The notes: generated by a model not told the origin, from the letters alone. 64,000 bases of DNA from Mycobacterium sp. (GCA_016197405.1 JACPVR010000013.1:186001-250000); one strand, 5' to 3'; shown: positions 54,933 through 64,000, counted from the stretch's first letter. A program made the numbers and translations.

Positions 54933-56227
54933 TCGCTGCGGGGGCGCATGCCGCCGAGATCGCCGAGCGGGCCCGGACGCCGCGTCGACGAATGTCCGTG
55001 CACACCTTCGGCATAAGCCGTTTCGGCATGCTGCGTGAAGTCGATGCCGGTGGTCTCGTCTTCGGCACTGACGCGGAACCCGATGAACCGGTCGATCAGC
55101 TTTCCGAGTCCATACGACACACCGAACGCGTAGAGCGCCACGACGACAGCGCCGAGGGCCTGCTTGCCCAGTTGGCCGAAACCGCCGCCGTAGAAGAGGC
55201 CTTCGGGACCGCCGGTCATCACGGCGTTGGCGAGCAGTCCGATGAGCAGCACGCCCACCACGCCACCGACGAAATGCACTCCGACGACGTCGAGTGAATC
55301 GTCATAGCCGAAGCGGAATTTCAGGCCGATCGCGAACGCACACACAACCCCGGCGGCCAGACCCACGATCACCGCACCGAGTGTGTTGACGGTGCCGCAG
55401 GACGGGGTTATCGCGACCAGTCCCGCCACCACACCGGAGGCCGCACCGAATGTCGTGGGTTGCCCGTCGCGGATCTGCTCCACCGTCAACCAACCCAGCA
55501 TGCCGAGGCAGCCGGCGACCAGGGTGTTGAGGAAGATCGCCGCGGCAGTGCCATTGGCGGCCAGCGCCGAGCCGGCGTTGAAGCCGAACCAGCCGAACCA
55601 CAACAGCCCGACACCGAGCAACACGAACGGCAGGTTGTGCGGCCGCATGGCGTCGGTCTTGAAGCCGATGCGCGGTCCCAGCACCAGTGCGAGCGCCAAT
55701 GCCGAAGCACCCGAGACGATCTCGACGACGAGCCCGCCCGCATAGTCCAACGCTCCCAGCTTGAACAGCCACCCGCCGGGAGCCCACACCCAGTGCGCCA
55801 CCACCGCGTAGACGGCGATGGTCCATACCGGCACGAACAGGACCCATGCCGAGAACTTGGCGCGATCGGCGATGGCCCCGCTCACCAGAGCGGCGGTGAT
55901 GATCGCGAAAGTGAGCTGGAATGTCGCGAACAACAGTTCCGGGACGTTGCCGTGCAGGGTGTCCGGCCCGATACCGGCCATCCCGAAGTGCTCCAGGGTG
56001 CCGATCAATCCACCCGCGCCCTCGCCGCTGAATGCCAGGCTGTAGCCGACGAGCAGCCAGGTCACCGTGACCAACGGGATCGCGATGAAGCTCATCATGA
56101 TCATGTTGAGCACACCGGTGGTGCGCACCATGCCGCCATAGAAGATGGCCAGCCCGGGCGTCATCAGAAGGACCAGTGCGGTGCTGGCCAGCAGCCACGC
56201 GGTCGCGGCGGGATCGAGTTCTTGCAC
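54929..56227 (-). CDS. amt: Ammonium transporter (Amt family) with Glu in place of the first pore histidine
   Basis: A 432-residue, 11-helix ammonium channel. Visible: LLMTPGLAIFYGGMVR, the periplasmic/recruitment region, LDYAGGLVVEIVSGAS and DVVGVHFVGGVVG. AmtB's pore Asp160 is kept (Asp161 here), and the second pore His is present, but the first (VVH in AmtB) is Glu169, as in some fungal Mep proteins. The C-terminal regulatory segment is present. Start GTG 56227 was chosen at the first helix boundary; no ribosome site is evident. No glnK/glnD follows, so it is an unlinked copy. Confidence 0.9.
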   Translation of the reverse strand: MQELDPAATAWLLASTALVLLMTPGLAIFYGGMVRTTGVLNMIMMSFIAIPLVTVTWLLVGYSLAFSGEGAGGLIGTLEHFGMAGIGPDTLHGNVPELLFATFQLTFAIITAALVSGAIADRAKFSAWVLFVPVWTIAVYAVVAHWVWAPGGWLFKLGALDYAGGLVVEIVSGASALALALVLGPRIGFKTDAMRPHNLPFVLLGVGLLWFGWFGFNAGSALAANGTAAAIFLNTLVAGCLGMLGWLTVEQIRDGQPTTFGAASGVVAGLVAITPSCGTVNTLGAVIVGLAAGVVCAFAIGLKFRFGYDDSLDVVGVHFVGGVVGVLLIGLLANAVMTGGPEGLFYGGGFGQLGKQALGAVVVALYAFGVSYGLGKLIDRFIGFRVSAEDETTGIDFTQHAETAYAEGVHGHSSTRRPGPLGDLGGMRPRSD

Positions 56228-56917
56228 TCGGCGAGCGTGCCGACCTCGTGTTTCATCAGCACGTCGAACATGTTTCCGACATGTTTCTACGAAGCTGGCC
56301 TTGGCACACACCCCGGCTTACCGACGATTGCGGGCCGGTCGTCGAAGTTGTTCATGCCGGCGCCGGCCCATCACCGCGGTCTACCGGGAACTTTGGCGAC
56401 TTCCGCCGATGATGGCAAACACAATTACTCTCGCCACATTGGCGAAATGATTGTCTGAACACCGTTCTAGCGCGTCGTATCGACATATACCGGTGCAGCG
56501 AACAGACTGATGATTTTCGGGTCATTCACGAGATTCTGAACATATTGACGCAAATCGATATTCGAATGGAATGATTGTTTTTCGATGGATTTTCACAGTT
56601 CACGTCAATTTGCGATGCCGAGATGTGAGACGCCCGCGATGGGTCCAACATAGGTCATATGTGCATGTAAAAGCTGTTTCTAGGTCGTCGATGTCCACTA
56701 CGACGCATGATCACCCGCTGATCGATGTTAGCCATTGATGGCATCGAATGTGCATTTCCATCTGTCAACCAGCTATCTCTAGAGCCTCTTCGAACATTGG
56801 CGAACACGATTGCGTTTGCCAGTCATGTGACAGTGGGAAGCCGTTGATTACGGTGTCGCGTGATCCGCGTCACCAACGATCGAACAGCCTAGGTCGGGGG
56901 AGACCGGAGCTAATCGC
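56228..56917. other. Long A+T-rich intergenic region
   Basis: About 690 bp with no gene I can support; 56450-56850 is markedly richer in A+T than the rest of the window (for example GATATTCGAATGGAATGATT). It separates the divergent amt and glycoside hydrolase genes. It may be a regulatory leader or leftover foreign DNA. Confidence 0.5.
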
Positions 56918-58549
56918 ATGTGGATTTCCTGGAGCGCCTTGACGAAGCCGATGTGTTCGGCTGCAGTGCCTCTTTTCGCCGTCACACTGGTCGGTGCGAC
57001 GCCGCTGATCACCCAGCAGCCGCTCGAGCAGGTTCGGCAAGCCTCGTACGCCTACATCCCGATGGCCGCTATCGACACTTCGTCGGATGCGGTGGGCATC
57101 GCTGAGTCGTCGCTGTACTTCATGACACCGGCAGAGCTCGATACCGCCCTGGACACCATGCAGTCCATGGGCGTGACCCAGCTGCGGATGTTCGTGCCGT
57201 GGCGTGCGGTCGAACCCGCCGAAGGCACCTCCGACTGGACCAGCGTGGACCGCGTCGTCAACGCCGCCGCCGAGCGCGATCTGGCGGTGCTGGCCGTCGT
57301 GACCAGCACTCCCACCTGGGCATCGGATGTCACCACCAGTGCCTACGGCGCTCCCCGCGATCCCGCCGATTACGGAACCTTCATGGGACAACTGGCGCAG
57401 CGTTACGGAGCCGGTACGGGCGACCCGGAAACGGCGCGCATCTCGGCCTACGAGGTGTGGAACGAACCGCAGAATGCCGTCTTCTGGGCGCCGAAGCCTG
57501 ACCCGGCCGCCTACACCGAGCTACTGAAATCTGCGTACACCGCCATCAAGGCTGTCGATCCGTCCGGCACGGTCGTCGGTGGTGTGGTCACCGCCGGACT
57601 CACATGGGGCGACGTCAACATCAGCCCCGTCGAATACGTCCAGCGGATGTATGCCGCCGGCGCGGCGGGCTACTTCGATGCCTTGTCATACCACCCGTAC
57701 AACTACAACACCACGCTGTCGGCCGGTAAGAGCAGTCCGGTATCGGCCTACTCACAGCTCCAGCAGATGCAGGCCCTGATGGCGCAGAACGGCGACGGCG
57801 CCAAGCAGGTCTGGACCAGCGAGTACGGAGTGCCCACCACCGGGGCCTACACCGAGGCGCAGCAGGCCGCTTACATCAAGGACTTCATGAACACCTGGTC
57901 CACCACCGCCGGCACCGGGCCGATGTTCATGTATTCACTGGTCGACCAGGAGACCGGCACCACCGACCGGGAGGACAATTTTGGTCTCTACCACGACGAT
58001 TGGACACCGAAGCCGGCTGCCGAAGTAGTCCGGGACTGGATCGAGAGCCACGGCGGTGCGCTGCCGCCCGTCGCCGAGCCTCCGGCCCCACCCGTGGTGA
58101 CGCCGACGGTTCCCACGCCGGAACCCCCGGCTTCGACTTCGCTGAGCGCCGCCGCGCAGCAGGCCAACGCCAATCTGCAGGCTGCTGCCACCAATTTCAA
58201 CAACGCCCTCAAGGCCGCGGCCGCCAAATGGGCGGCGTCGATGAAGAACAGCGCGACGACCACAACGACGGCCACCGTTGCCGCGCCCGACACGGCGGCC
58301 GCCCGCACGGCAGTACCGGATTCGACCGAAACCACACCGGATTCGACCGAGACCGAACGGTCGGCACCAGCCGAATCATCCACTGCCAAGGACGATTCGC
58401 GCCCCGTCACCAAGACGCCCACACCCGAACGCCGAGCGGAACGAAGCAGTGACGCCGATACAACGAAACGGCAGGCCGCCCGAGATGCGCGCAAGCAACA
58501 GGCCCAGGCGAATTCCGGTGCGGGAGAAGGCCGTCGCGGCTCGCGTTAG
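56918..58549 (+). CDS. Exported glycoside hydrolase, paralog of the gene at 43743
   Basis: 543 residues. N-terminal hydrophobic export signal (SAAVPLFAVTLVGATPL). Clan GH-A barrel with acid/base Glu183 in YEVWNEPQ and nucleophile Glu302 in WTSEYGVP. It shares stretches such as VVNAAA, NGDGAK and YFDALS-HPYNY with the 43743 enzyme. From about 385 the tail is different: Pro/Thr-rich, an Ala-rich helix, then a highly charged Arg/Lys/Glu end. GGAG lies upstream of the ATG. Probably acts on a wall or host/plant polysaccharide; substrate unknown. Confidence 0.8.
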   Translation: MWISWSALTKPMCSAAVPLFAVTLVGATPLITQQPLEQVRQASYAYIPMAAIDTSSDAVGIAESSLYFMTPAELDTALDTMQSMGVTQLRMFVPWRAVEPAEGTSDWTSVDRVVNAAAERDLAVLAVVTSTPTWASDVTTSAYGAPRDPADYGTFMGQLAQRYGAGTGDPETARISAYEVWNEPQNAVFWAPKPDPAAYTELLKSAYTAIKAVDPSGTVVGGVVTAGLTWGDVNISPVEYVQRMYAAGAAGYFDALSYHPYNYNTTLSAGKSSPVSAYSQLQQMQALMAQNGDGAKQVWTSEYGVPTTGAYTEAQQAAYIKDFMNTWSTTAGTGPMFMYSLVDQETGTTDREDNFGLYHDDWTPKPAAEVVRDWIESHGGALPPVAEPPAPPVVTPTVPTPEPPASTSLSAAAQQANANLQAAATNFNNALKAAAAKWAASMKNSATTTTTATVAAPDTAAARTAVPDSTETTPDSTETERSAPAESSTAKDDSRPVTKTPTPERRAERSSDADTTKRQAARDARKQQAQANSGAGEGRRGSR

Positions 58550-58562
58550 CCCGCAGGATCTT

Positions 58563-59444
58563 CTAGAAGACGCGGATCCAGTCGATCAGCATTTCGGCGG
58601 GGTAAGAACCGCCGGCCGGATCACCACCACCGGAACCTGCCACCGCCAGGTTGAACACCGGCGCCAGGGTGTAGCCGGGATCGTTGAACGGCCAGTCCTC
58701 CAGCGAGTTCTGGGCGACCGAGAAGAACGGCTCGTCCCCGGGCTTGTAGTCCTGCCAGAAGTACAGGCCGGTGGGCTCCCAGGTCACCCGCCAGGTGTGC
58801 CAGTTGCCGTCGATCGGGTGCGGGAAGGTGGCGAATGACGTGCCGTCGAGCCTGGCGTGCACCGTGGTGCCCGACGGCCAGTCCCGGTTGCCGTACCACT
58901 CGACGAGGTCGAATTCGCCACCGCGCACCGGGTCGTCGTTCAACAGCCAGAAGGCCGGCCAGCAGCCGTCGGTCAGGCAGTTGAGTTTGACCCGGGCCTC
59001 CCAGGTGGTGCCCATGCCGCCGCGCCACAGGCCAACGACCTTGCCACCGGCGTACTTCTCGTTGACGGTGTTACCCGGACCGCGGGTGGCCCGGATGACC
59101 AGGTTGCTGTTCCCGTCGACGAAGACGTGGTCGCGGTCGTCGACGTAGCGGCCCATGTTCTCGGGCCGGTCCCAGAAGACAGGGTTCCGGATCGTCTCGC
59201 GGGCCGGGATGATGTGCCACCACGCCGGGTCCGGCGCGGAACCGGCCGGACCGTTGAACTCTTCGGCGAACAGGAAGTTCGGGACGGCGGCTGCAGGTAC
59301 CCCAGGGGAGGCCGGACCGGGCCCCGGTCCCGGCGGCGTATCCCCGATCGCCGGGTCGGCATGCGCCGTCGCAATTGGCGCCGCCGCGGCGGCAACGCCC
59401 ATCCCCATCATCACCATCGCGCTGCGGCGATCCATCTCAAGCAC
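58563..59444 (-). CDS. Exported GH16 family glucanase (Rv0315-like)
   Basis: 293 residues, a beta-jelly-roll hydrolase of beta-1,3-glucans or related polymers. Signal MDRRSAMVMMGMGVAAAAAP with a Tat-like DRRSAM; then LFAEEFNGPAGS, RATRGPG, CWPAFWLLNDD and the catalytic triad GEFDLVEWYG (Glu177, Asp179, Glu182). The close mycobacterial relative is Rv0315. GTG 59444 was chosen: TATGGT (59451-59456) ends 6 nt upstream; the ATG at 59435 is the alternative. Convergent with the second GH gene, 13 bp apart. Confidence 0.88.
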   Translation of the reverse strand: MLEMDRRSAMVMMGMGVAAAAAPIATAHADPAIGDTPPGPGPGPASPGVPAAAVPNFLFAEEFNGPAGSAPDPAWWHIIPARETIRNPVFWDRPENMGRYVDDRDHVFVDGNSNLVIRATRGPGNTVNEKYAGGKVVGLWRGGMGTTWEARVKLNCLTDGCWPAFWLLNDDPVRGGEFDLVEWYGNRDWPSGTTVHARLDGTSFATFPHPIDGNWHTWRVTWEPTGLYFWQDYKPGDEPFFSVAQNSLEDWPFNDPGYTLAPVFNLAVAGSGGGDPAGGSYPAEMLIDWIRVF

Positions 59445-59603
59445 AGCAGAACCATAGACGAAGTCGGTTGCGAACATGTCGCCCAACCGCCGTGAAAGTG
59501 ACCAGACGATGAATTTCCTGCGGCCCTGAAAAGGCCGCCCGCAGCGCCGAAAACGGCCACAATTCCAGCTCTGAGCCCTGCGCATCCCGGTTAGGCTGCG
59601 GTG

Positions 59604-60977
59604 ATGAGCGATGGTCTGCCTCCGGGGCCTCCCCTTCCACCGGGCCTGCAGGCCGTTGTGGTGCTGCGCTACTGGCCGCGGTTCGTTGCCGCCTGCCGGC
59701 GCCGGTACGGCAAGGTCTTCACGCTGCGCATCTCCGGTATCGGCACCATCGTCTACATCGACGACCCGGCCGACATCAAAACCGTCTTCGCCGGCGACCC
59801 GACGCTCTATCACGCCGGGGAGGCCAATTCGATGCTGGCCGGGCTGCTCGGCAGCAGTTCGGTGCTGGTGATCGATGAGGATGTACACCGCGAACGCCGC
59901 AAACTGATGCTGGCGCCTTTCCAGCACAAGGCGGTTGCCCGCAAGACCGAGCTGATGGCCGAGATCGCCGCTGCCAATATCGCTACTTGGCCTGTTGGGG
60001 AACAGTTTCCGGTCGCCCCGCGCATGTCGGAGATAACCCTGGATGTGATCCTGCGAATCGTCGTGGGTACCACCGACCCGGCCCGATTGGCGGCGCTTCG
60101 CGAGGTGCTGCCGCATCTGCTGAACCTGGGCGCCTGGTCCACCCTGGCGATCGCCAATCCGAAGCTGCTGCGGCGGCGACCATGGCGGACGGTTCAGCAG
60201 CGCATCGCGCGGGCTGACGAGCTGCTCTATGCCGAGATCGCCGAGCGCCGGGCCGATCCCGCCCTTGCCGAGCGCACCGACTCGCTGGCGATGCTGATCC
60301 GCGCCGGCGCGGACAGCGGCCAACCGATGACCGACCGGGAACTGCGCGATCAGCTCATGACGTTGCTGGTCGCCGGCCACGACACCACCGCCACCGGCTT
60401 GTCGTGGGCGCTGGAGCGCCTCACCCGGAATCCGACGGCGCTGGCCAAGGCGGTCCGGGCCGCGGAGGCCTCCGCAGCGGGTGACAAAGCCGGAGACGAC
60501 TATCTCGACGCCGTCGCCAAGGAGATTCTGCGGGTGCGGCCGGTGGTCTTCGATGTCGGGCGCATCCTGACCGCGCCGGTCGAACTGGCCGGATACCAGT
60601 TGCCCGCCGGGGTGATGGTTGCTCCCGGCATCGGGCTGGTGCACGCCAATGCCGATCGCTACCCCGACCCACAGCGGTTCGACCCGGACCGCATGCTCGA
60701 CGCCGAGCTGAGTCCGACGACGTGGCTGCCGTTCGGTGGCGGCAATCGGCGCTGCCTCGGGGCGACTTTCGCGATGGCCGAGCTGCGCGTCGTGCTTCGC
60801 GAAGTGCTACTTCGGGTCGAGCTGCAGACCACCACGGCAGCCGGCGAACGTCAGCGCGTCAAGCACGTCATCCTGGTGCCGCATCGCGGCGCTCGGGTCA
60901 CGGTCCGTGCCCGGCGCGTTCACTCCGATTCGGGTTCGTGCTCCGACTCGTCGAGTGCGGTGACGGCGATCCCGTAG
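59604..60977 (+). CDS. Cytochrome P450 (CYP135/CYP138-like)
   Basis: A 457-residue haem monooxygenase. Visible: Pro-rich N-terminus LPPGPPLPPG, I-helix AGHDTTA (near 257), ExxR in KEILRVRPVVFDVGR, and haem loop FGGGNRRCLG (Cys near 384). It lacks a membrane anchor. Substrate unknown. TAGGCT (59592-59597) ends 6 nt before the ATG at 59604, so the mRNA is probably leaderless. Its 3' end overlaps the Rv0313-like gene by 58 bp. Confidence 0.88.
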   Translation: MSDGLPPGPPLPPGLQAVVVLRYWPRFVAACRRRYGKVFTLRISGIGTIVYIDDPADIKTVFAGDPTLYHAGEANSMLAGLLGSSSVLVIDEDVHRERRKLMLAPFQHKAVARKTELMAEIAAANIATWPVGEQFPVAPRMSEITLDVILRIVVGTTDPARLAALREVLPHLLNLGAWSTLAIANPKLLRRRPWRTVQQRIARADELLYAEIAERRADPALAERTDSLAMLIRAGADSGQPMTDRELRDQLMTLLVAGHDTTATGLSWALERLTRNPTALAKAVRAAEASAAGDKAGDDYLDAVAKEILRVRPVVFDVGRILTAPVELAGYQLPAGVMVAPGIGLVHANADRYPDPQRFDPDRMLDAELSPTTWLPFGGGNRRCLGATFAMAELRVVLREVLLRVELQTTTAAGERQRVKHVILVPHRGARVTVRARRVHSDSGSCSDSSSAVTAIP

Positions 60978-61309
60978 GGCAGGAAACGCACCCGGCGTTT
61001 GGGGTCGGTGTTGTGCTTGTTGGCGCGCAACGCATCGAGCTCTGCGGCGTAAACCTGCTCGACGGTGGCCACCCCGTCGTCGTTGACGGTGTAGATGGCC
61101 CACACACCGTCTCCGGTCTCGCCGGTGGTCTCCGGTTCCGGGCGGCTGCGACGACCCGCTGCCTGGTCGAACAGCACCGACCATCCGGTGCGCTGCCCCG
61201 CGGGGGATTCGAAGATCTTGCCCAGCGCGTCGCGCAAACCTTCGCCCGCTTCCCGGGCGAACCGGTCGAAGTCATCCGGGTCGAAACCGAACGGTCCGTT
61301 GTTGCTCAT
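60920..61309 (-). CDS. Conserved mycobacterial protein (Rv0313-like)
   Basis: 129 residues, acidic, cytoplasmic. N-terminus GPFGFDPDDFDRFAREAGEG, then DGVWAIYTVNDDGVATVEQVY and FLPYGIAVTALDE, a small alpha-beta domain of unknown function. Its place beside the Rv0312-like gene on one strand matches M. tuberculosis Rv0312-Rv0313. The ATG at 61309 has GGAGGA upstream. Confidence 0.8.
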   Translation of the reverse strand: MSNNGPFGFDPDDFDRFAREAGEGLRDALGKIFESPAGQRTGWSVLFDQAAGRRSRPEPETTGETGDGVWAIYTVNDDGVATVEQVYAAELDALRANKHNTDPKRRVRFLPYGIAVTALDESEHEPESE

Positions 61310-61394
61310 CGCGTGTCCTCCCGCTGGCGCCCCTCGCAGCTTCTGCGTTACGGCAAGTGTGCGCGCACTTCCAGAAACTTCCCAGATGCCCAGG

Positions 61395-63164
61395 TCAGCG
61401 GTTTGGGACCTGGATGGGAATCGGCACGGGCAGGAACGGGACGGTCAGATACGACGTGGTCATGGGCGGAGTCGTCGTCGTGGTTGTCGTCGGCTCGGTG
61501 GTGGTCGTCGTCGTCGGCTCAGTCGTCGTGGTCGTCGTGGTGGTGGTCGTCGTCGTGGTGGTTGTGGTGGTCGGTTCGGTTGTCGTCGTGGTGGTGGGCG
61601 TCTCGGTGACGGTGACGATGGTCTGCGGCGGCGGCACGTATTCGGTGACGACCGGCGCCGGCGGCTCGACCGGGGCGGGTGTCTCCACAGGTGTCTCCAC
61701 CGGCGAGGGCGCTGGTGGTGGCACGCTGGTGCTGGGAATCGGCGGGATGGTGGATGTCGGCGAGGTGCTGGAGTCGCTGCTGGTCAGCGTGTAGGCAACA
61801 CCGCCGACTGCGATCAGCGCCACCAGTGCCGCCGCACCAATCCACAGTTGCGGCAGGCTGTACCAGGGCCGCTTCGGGGTTTCGAACGACCCGGTCGCCG
61901 GTACATAGTCGATGGGCGGCCGGGCTGAGGTGCCTTCGAAGGCGTACGGGTTGGCCGCACTGTAGGAGGCACCGGTATAGGGCACCGGGTCCGCGACGGC
62001 GTCGTCGTCCTGCGACCACGCCAACGCGCGGAAGGTCGACGTTCCGGACGGCTCCTGCGGGATCACACCGTTGAATCCGGCGGTCGCCGCCTCCCCGACA
62101 GCGGTGCCGATGCCGGTGGGCGCCTCGGCGTCGGGACCCCGGGCAGCCATCAGCGCGGCGCCAACGGAGGTATCCAGGCTGGGCCGGACCGTCGTCACCA
62201 CGGGCGCCTGACTCGGACCCACTAAAGTCGAAAGTCGTTGTGTGACAAGAGGAATACTGGCACCACCACCGACTGTGGCGACCGCGGACACATTGGCCAG
62301 ACTGAGCCCGTTGCGTCGAAGCAGATCTTCGACGGCCGAGGTGACCCCGTCCAACGGGGTGGCGATGAGGGCTTCCAGTTCGCCCCGGGTGAACCTGACG
62401 TCGGTGGCGAATCCGGGCAGTTCCACCGCAAGGCCGGCGGCGGTTTCACTGGACAGCCGTTCCTTGGCGGCCCGGCATTGTTCGCGCAGCCGGGTCAACG
62501 ATCCGACGGCAGCGGTGGCCGCCGGGTCGGCGCCACTCCCCTGACCGATATCGGCCAGGACTGCTGAAAGTATCGCCTGGTCGATCTGGTCGCCGGAGAA
62601 ATCTAGGTACCGCAGCGTCTCGCCGATGGGCGTGAAACCGCGTCCGGCATCGGCCAGGGTGATGCTGGTCCCGGTGCCACCGAAGTCGAGCAGGGCCACC
62701 ACGCCACCGGTCGGGAGTCCGGGTTGTGCGCGCAACGCGGTCAGCGCGGCCTCGGAATCGGTGACCAGTCGTGGCGGCACGCCGTCGGGAGAAAAGCGCG
62801 GGTCGCGAGTCAGTGTGTCCGAGAGCGCCCGGGCCGCTGCGGGGCCCCACGGGGAGGGGATGGCGATGGTCAGGTGCGGCCACGACGGTGCCGGATTCAC
62901 CAGTTCGGCCATCGCCGCCAAGGCGGTGACCATCAGCCGATCAGCCAGGTGACTGGAGCCGTCGACGGCCACCAGGGGCACCGGGTCGCCGACCCGCTCG
63001 ACGAATCCGCGCAGCACCAGACCGGAGGGGTCGGAGGGAACGCCGACCTCTGGGCCCCGGTTGTCGTACAAGGTCAGCACGGAGCGCCGCGTCACCGGTG
63101 CGGTTCCGACGCGCGCTGCGACCAGGTTGGTCGTCCCGATTGACAACCCGACGGGCTCGGACAT
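61395..63164 (-). CDS. Hsp70/actin-like ATPase domain with membrane anchor and Pro/Thr-rich tail (Rv0312-like)
   Basis: 589 residues, a paralog of the protein at 20359. Phosphate-1 VGLSIGTTNLVAARVG, phosphate-2 ALLDFGGTGTSITL, AAKERLSSETA and adenosine motif ATVGGGASIPLV are visible. One transmembrane helix (about 436-458) after PWYSLPQLW, then a Pro/Val segment and long Thr runs. The fold suggests nucleotide-driven switching inside and a glycosylated or wall-reaching tail outside. ATG 63164 was chosen: TAGGGT (63172-63177) ends 7 nt upstream. No regulator gene is attached to this copy. Confidence 0.8.
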   Translation of the reverse strand: MSEPVGLSIGTTNLVAARVGTAPVTRRSVLTLYDNRGPEVGVPSDPSGLVLRGFVERVGDPVPLVAVDGSSHLADRLMVTALAAMAELVNPAPSWPHLTIAIPSPWGPAAARALSDTLTRDPRFSPDGVPPRLVTDSEAALTALRAQPGLPTGGVVALLDFGGTGTSITLADAGRGFTPIGETLRYLDFSGDQIDQAILSAVLADIGQGSGADPAATAAVGSLTRLREQCRAAKERLSSETAAGLAVELPGFATDVRFTRGELEALIATPLDGVTSAVEDLLRRNGLSLANVSAVATVGGGASIPLVTQRLSTLVGPSQAPVVTTVRPSLDTSVGAALMAARGPDAEAPTGIGTAVGEAATAGFNGVIPQEPSGTSTFRALAWSQDDDAVADPVPYTGASYSAANPYAFEGTSARPPIDYVPATGSFETPKRPWYSLPQLWIGAAALVALIAVGGVAYTLTSSDSSTSPTSTIPPIPSTSVPPPAPSPVETPVETPAPVEPPAPVVTEYVPPPQTIVTVTETPTTTTTTEPTTTTTTTTTTTTTTTTTEPTTTTTTEPTTTTTTTPPMTTSYLTVPFLPVPIPIQVPNR

Positions 63165-63268
63165 TGTGCACACCCTAGCGGTGTCGGACCGGCTCGCGGT
63201 CTACCGACACCCTTGAGGAGCTATTGACGTAGCCGACGAACGGGCCACTGCCAGCGTCTATTTCGATT

Positions 63269-64000
63269 CTATGAAGCTGCTGTGCAATTGTTCCAGGCGA
63301 GACCGATATCGGCCATGGTGACGAATCCCGTTGGTGCGGCGCACACCGCAGGGACCGCGTTGACGGCCTGCATCGCGGTGGCGATGCAGGCCGACTGCAC
63401 GTGTTCGGATATCGGTGCGTTGCGTTCGAAGCTGGCCAGCGTCATCAGGTGGGCCTGCAGTGACGGGGTGCCTTCGATCGTCACGGTCCAGCCGTGTTGC
63501 GGCGCCGGCCAGTGCTCCGGTTGTTTTTCCCCGACGACCCACAGTGTCTCGACCTCGATCACGGCCCGCCCGGCATGCCTGCCCGTCCAGCGCCAGCGTT
63601 GACCGGCGACGGTGCCGGCCCGCAGGATCCGCCCGAACACATCACGGTCGGCGGAGGATTCGACGGTTTCCAGTTCGGTTGTCACTTCGTCGAGTTCGGC
63701 GCCGAGAGCATCGCCCAGGAGCCAAACCTGTTGCTGGAAAAGGTCACTGGTGTGTTGCAGGCTCGGCGCCGCTGCCGTGACAGCCTCGAGCGGCGAGCCG
63801 AAGAGCATCTGGTCGAACGTGATGCCCGTGCTGTCGTACATCGACCAGTCGGCACGTTCCTGCACCCGCACCGAGGTGATATCGCGGCACATACCCGCCA
63901 GCGCGAGCGGAATCACCGCGCCCAGGTTGCCGGGGTTGAGGCCGGTGCCGTGTAGGGACGAACCGCCCGCCTGACAGGCCGAAAACAGCCGGTCTCGGTC
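63269..64000 (-). CDS. NAD(P)-dependent amine/dihydrodipicolinate-reductase-like dehydrogenase, C-terminal part
   Basis: About 243 residues are visible; the N-terminus with the Rossmann nucleotide motif lies beyond the right edge. The part seen begins within the core (DRDRLFSACQAGG) and has GTGLNPGNLGAVIPLALAG, typical of the 2,4-diaminopentanoate-dehydrogenase-like group with a DapB-type N-terminus, then an alpha-beta C-terminal domain (WRWTGRHAGRAVIEVETLW, WTVTIEGTPSLQAHL). Substrate unknown. The frame is uninterrupted to the window end. Confidence 0.75.
   Translation of the reverse strand, partial: DRDRLFSACQAGGSSLHGTGLNPGNLGAVIPLALAGMCRDITSVRVQERADWSMYDSTGITFDQMLFGSPLEAVTAAAPSLQHTSDLFQQQVWLLGDALGAELDEVTTELETVESSADRDVFGRILRAGTVAGQRWRWTGRHAGRAVIEVETLWVVGEKQPEHWPAPQHGWTVTIEGTPSLQAHLMTLASFERNAPISEHVQSACIATAMQAVNAVPAVCAAPTGFVTMADIGLAWNNCTAAS

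Overview
The window is from a fast-growing mycobacterium (Mycolicibacterium type). It is G+C-rich, uses many GTG starts, and carries mycobacterial signature genes: iniB-iniA-iniC, furA-katG, etfD (Rv0338c type), aspC (Rv0337c type), dcd, udgA, a PGRS-like glycine-rich exported protein, LpqJ-like and Rv0312-like proteins and an F420-dependent oxidoreductase. Much of it is a rearranged equivalent of the M. tuberculosis Rv0312-Rv0344 neighbourhood. These assignments rest on recalled family features and gene order; no database search was run.

Layout. 1-4200: GntR regulator (cut by the left edge), proline-iminopeptidase-like hydrolase, APC permease and L-serine dehydratase, an amino-acid uptake and breakdown cluster. 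4683-8330: glycine-rich exported protein with an embedded seven-bladed propeller. 8461-13609: membrane protein, acyl-CoA dehydrogenase, LpqJ-like lipoprotein, LLM oxidoreductase. 13631-27873: cell-wall-stress (ini) locus: iniC, iniA, iniB and a second IniB-domain gene on the minus strand; diverging from them, an Hsp70/actin-like membrane protein, the LuxR/ATPase regulator (IniR type) and etfD. Small one-pass Thr-rich membrane proteins sit antisense among the ini genes. 28001-35134: a lipoprotein with nucleotidyltransferase-like motifs, an orphan fatty-acyl-AMP ligase, an exported nucleoside-hydrolase-like protein, a secreted small protein, aspC and a YibE/F protein. 35146-43669: NTF2-like protein, mycothiol-isomerase-like protein, udgA, a membrane ASKHA-like protein, DsbA-like protein, dcd, katG and furA. 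43743-45275: exported glycoside hydrolase.

45500-49089: a tRNA-Gly(CCC) gene whose 3' part is repeated exactly (47 bp) 3.5 kb downstream, bracketing a small island of visibly lower G+C. The island has no integrase. It carries an OLD-like ATPase with a TOPRIM-like C-terminus and a protein with a HEPN RNase motif (RNxxxH) plus a four-cysteine zinc ribbon, under a promoter overlaid by two palindromes. This looks like a mobile two-gene defence cassette and is my main candidate for an undescribed system.

49100-64000: a molybdopterin oxidoreductase and a ferritin-like di-iron protein transcribed divergently from a region with two exact CRP-type sites; an NTF2-like/SDR pair; DUF1232 protein; small secreted protein; Amt with a His-to-Glu change; a second GH paralog; GH16 glucanase; P450; Rv0313-like and Rv0312-like proteins; and a dehydrogenase cut by the right edge.

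Many start codons lie 6-8 nt behind a TANNNT element, so leaderless transcription is probably common here. I used it to choose several starts.
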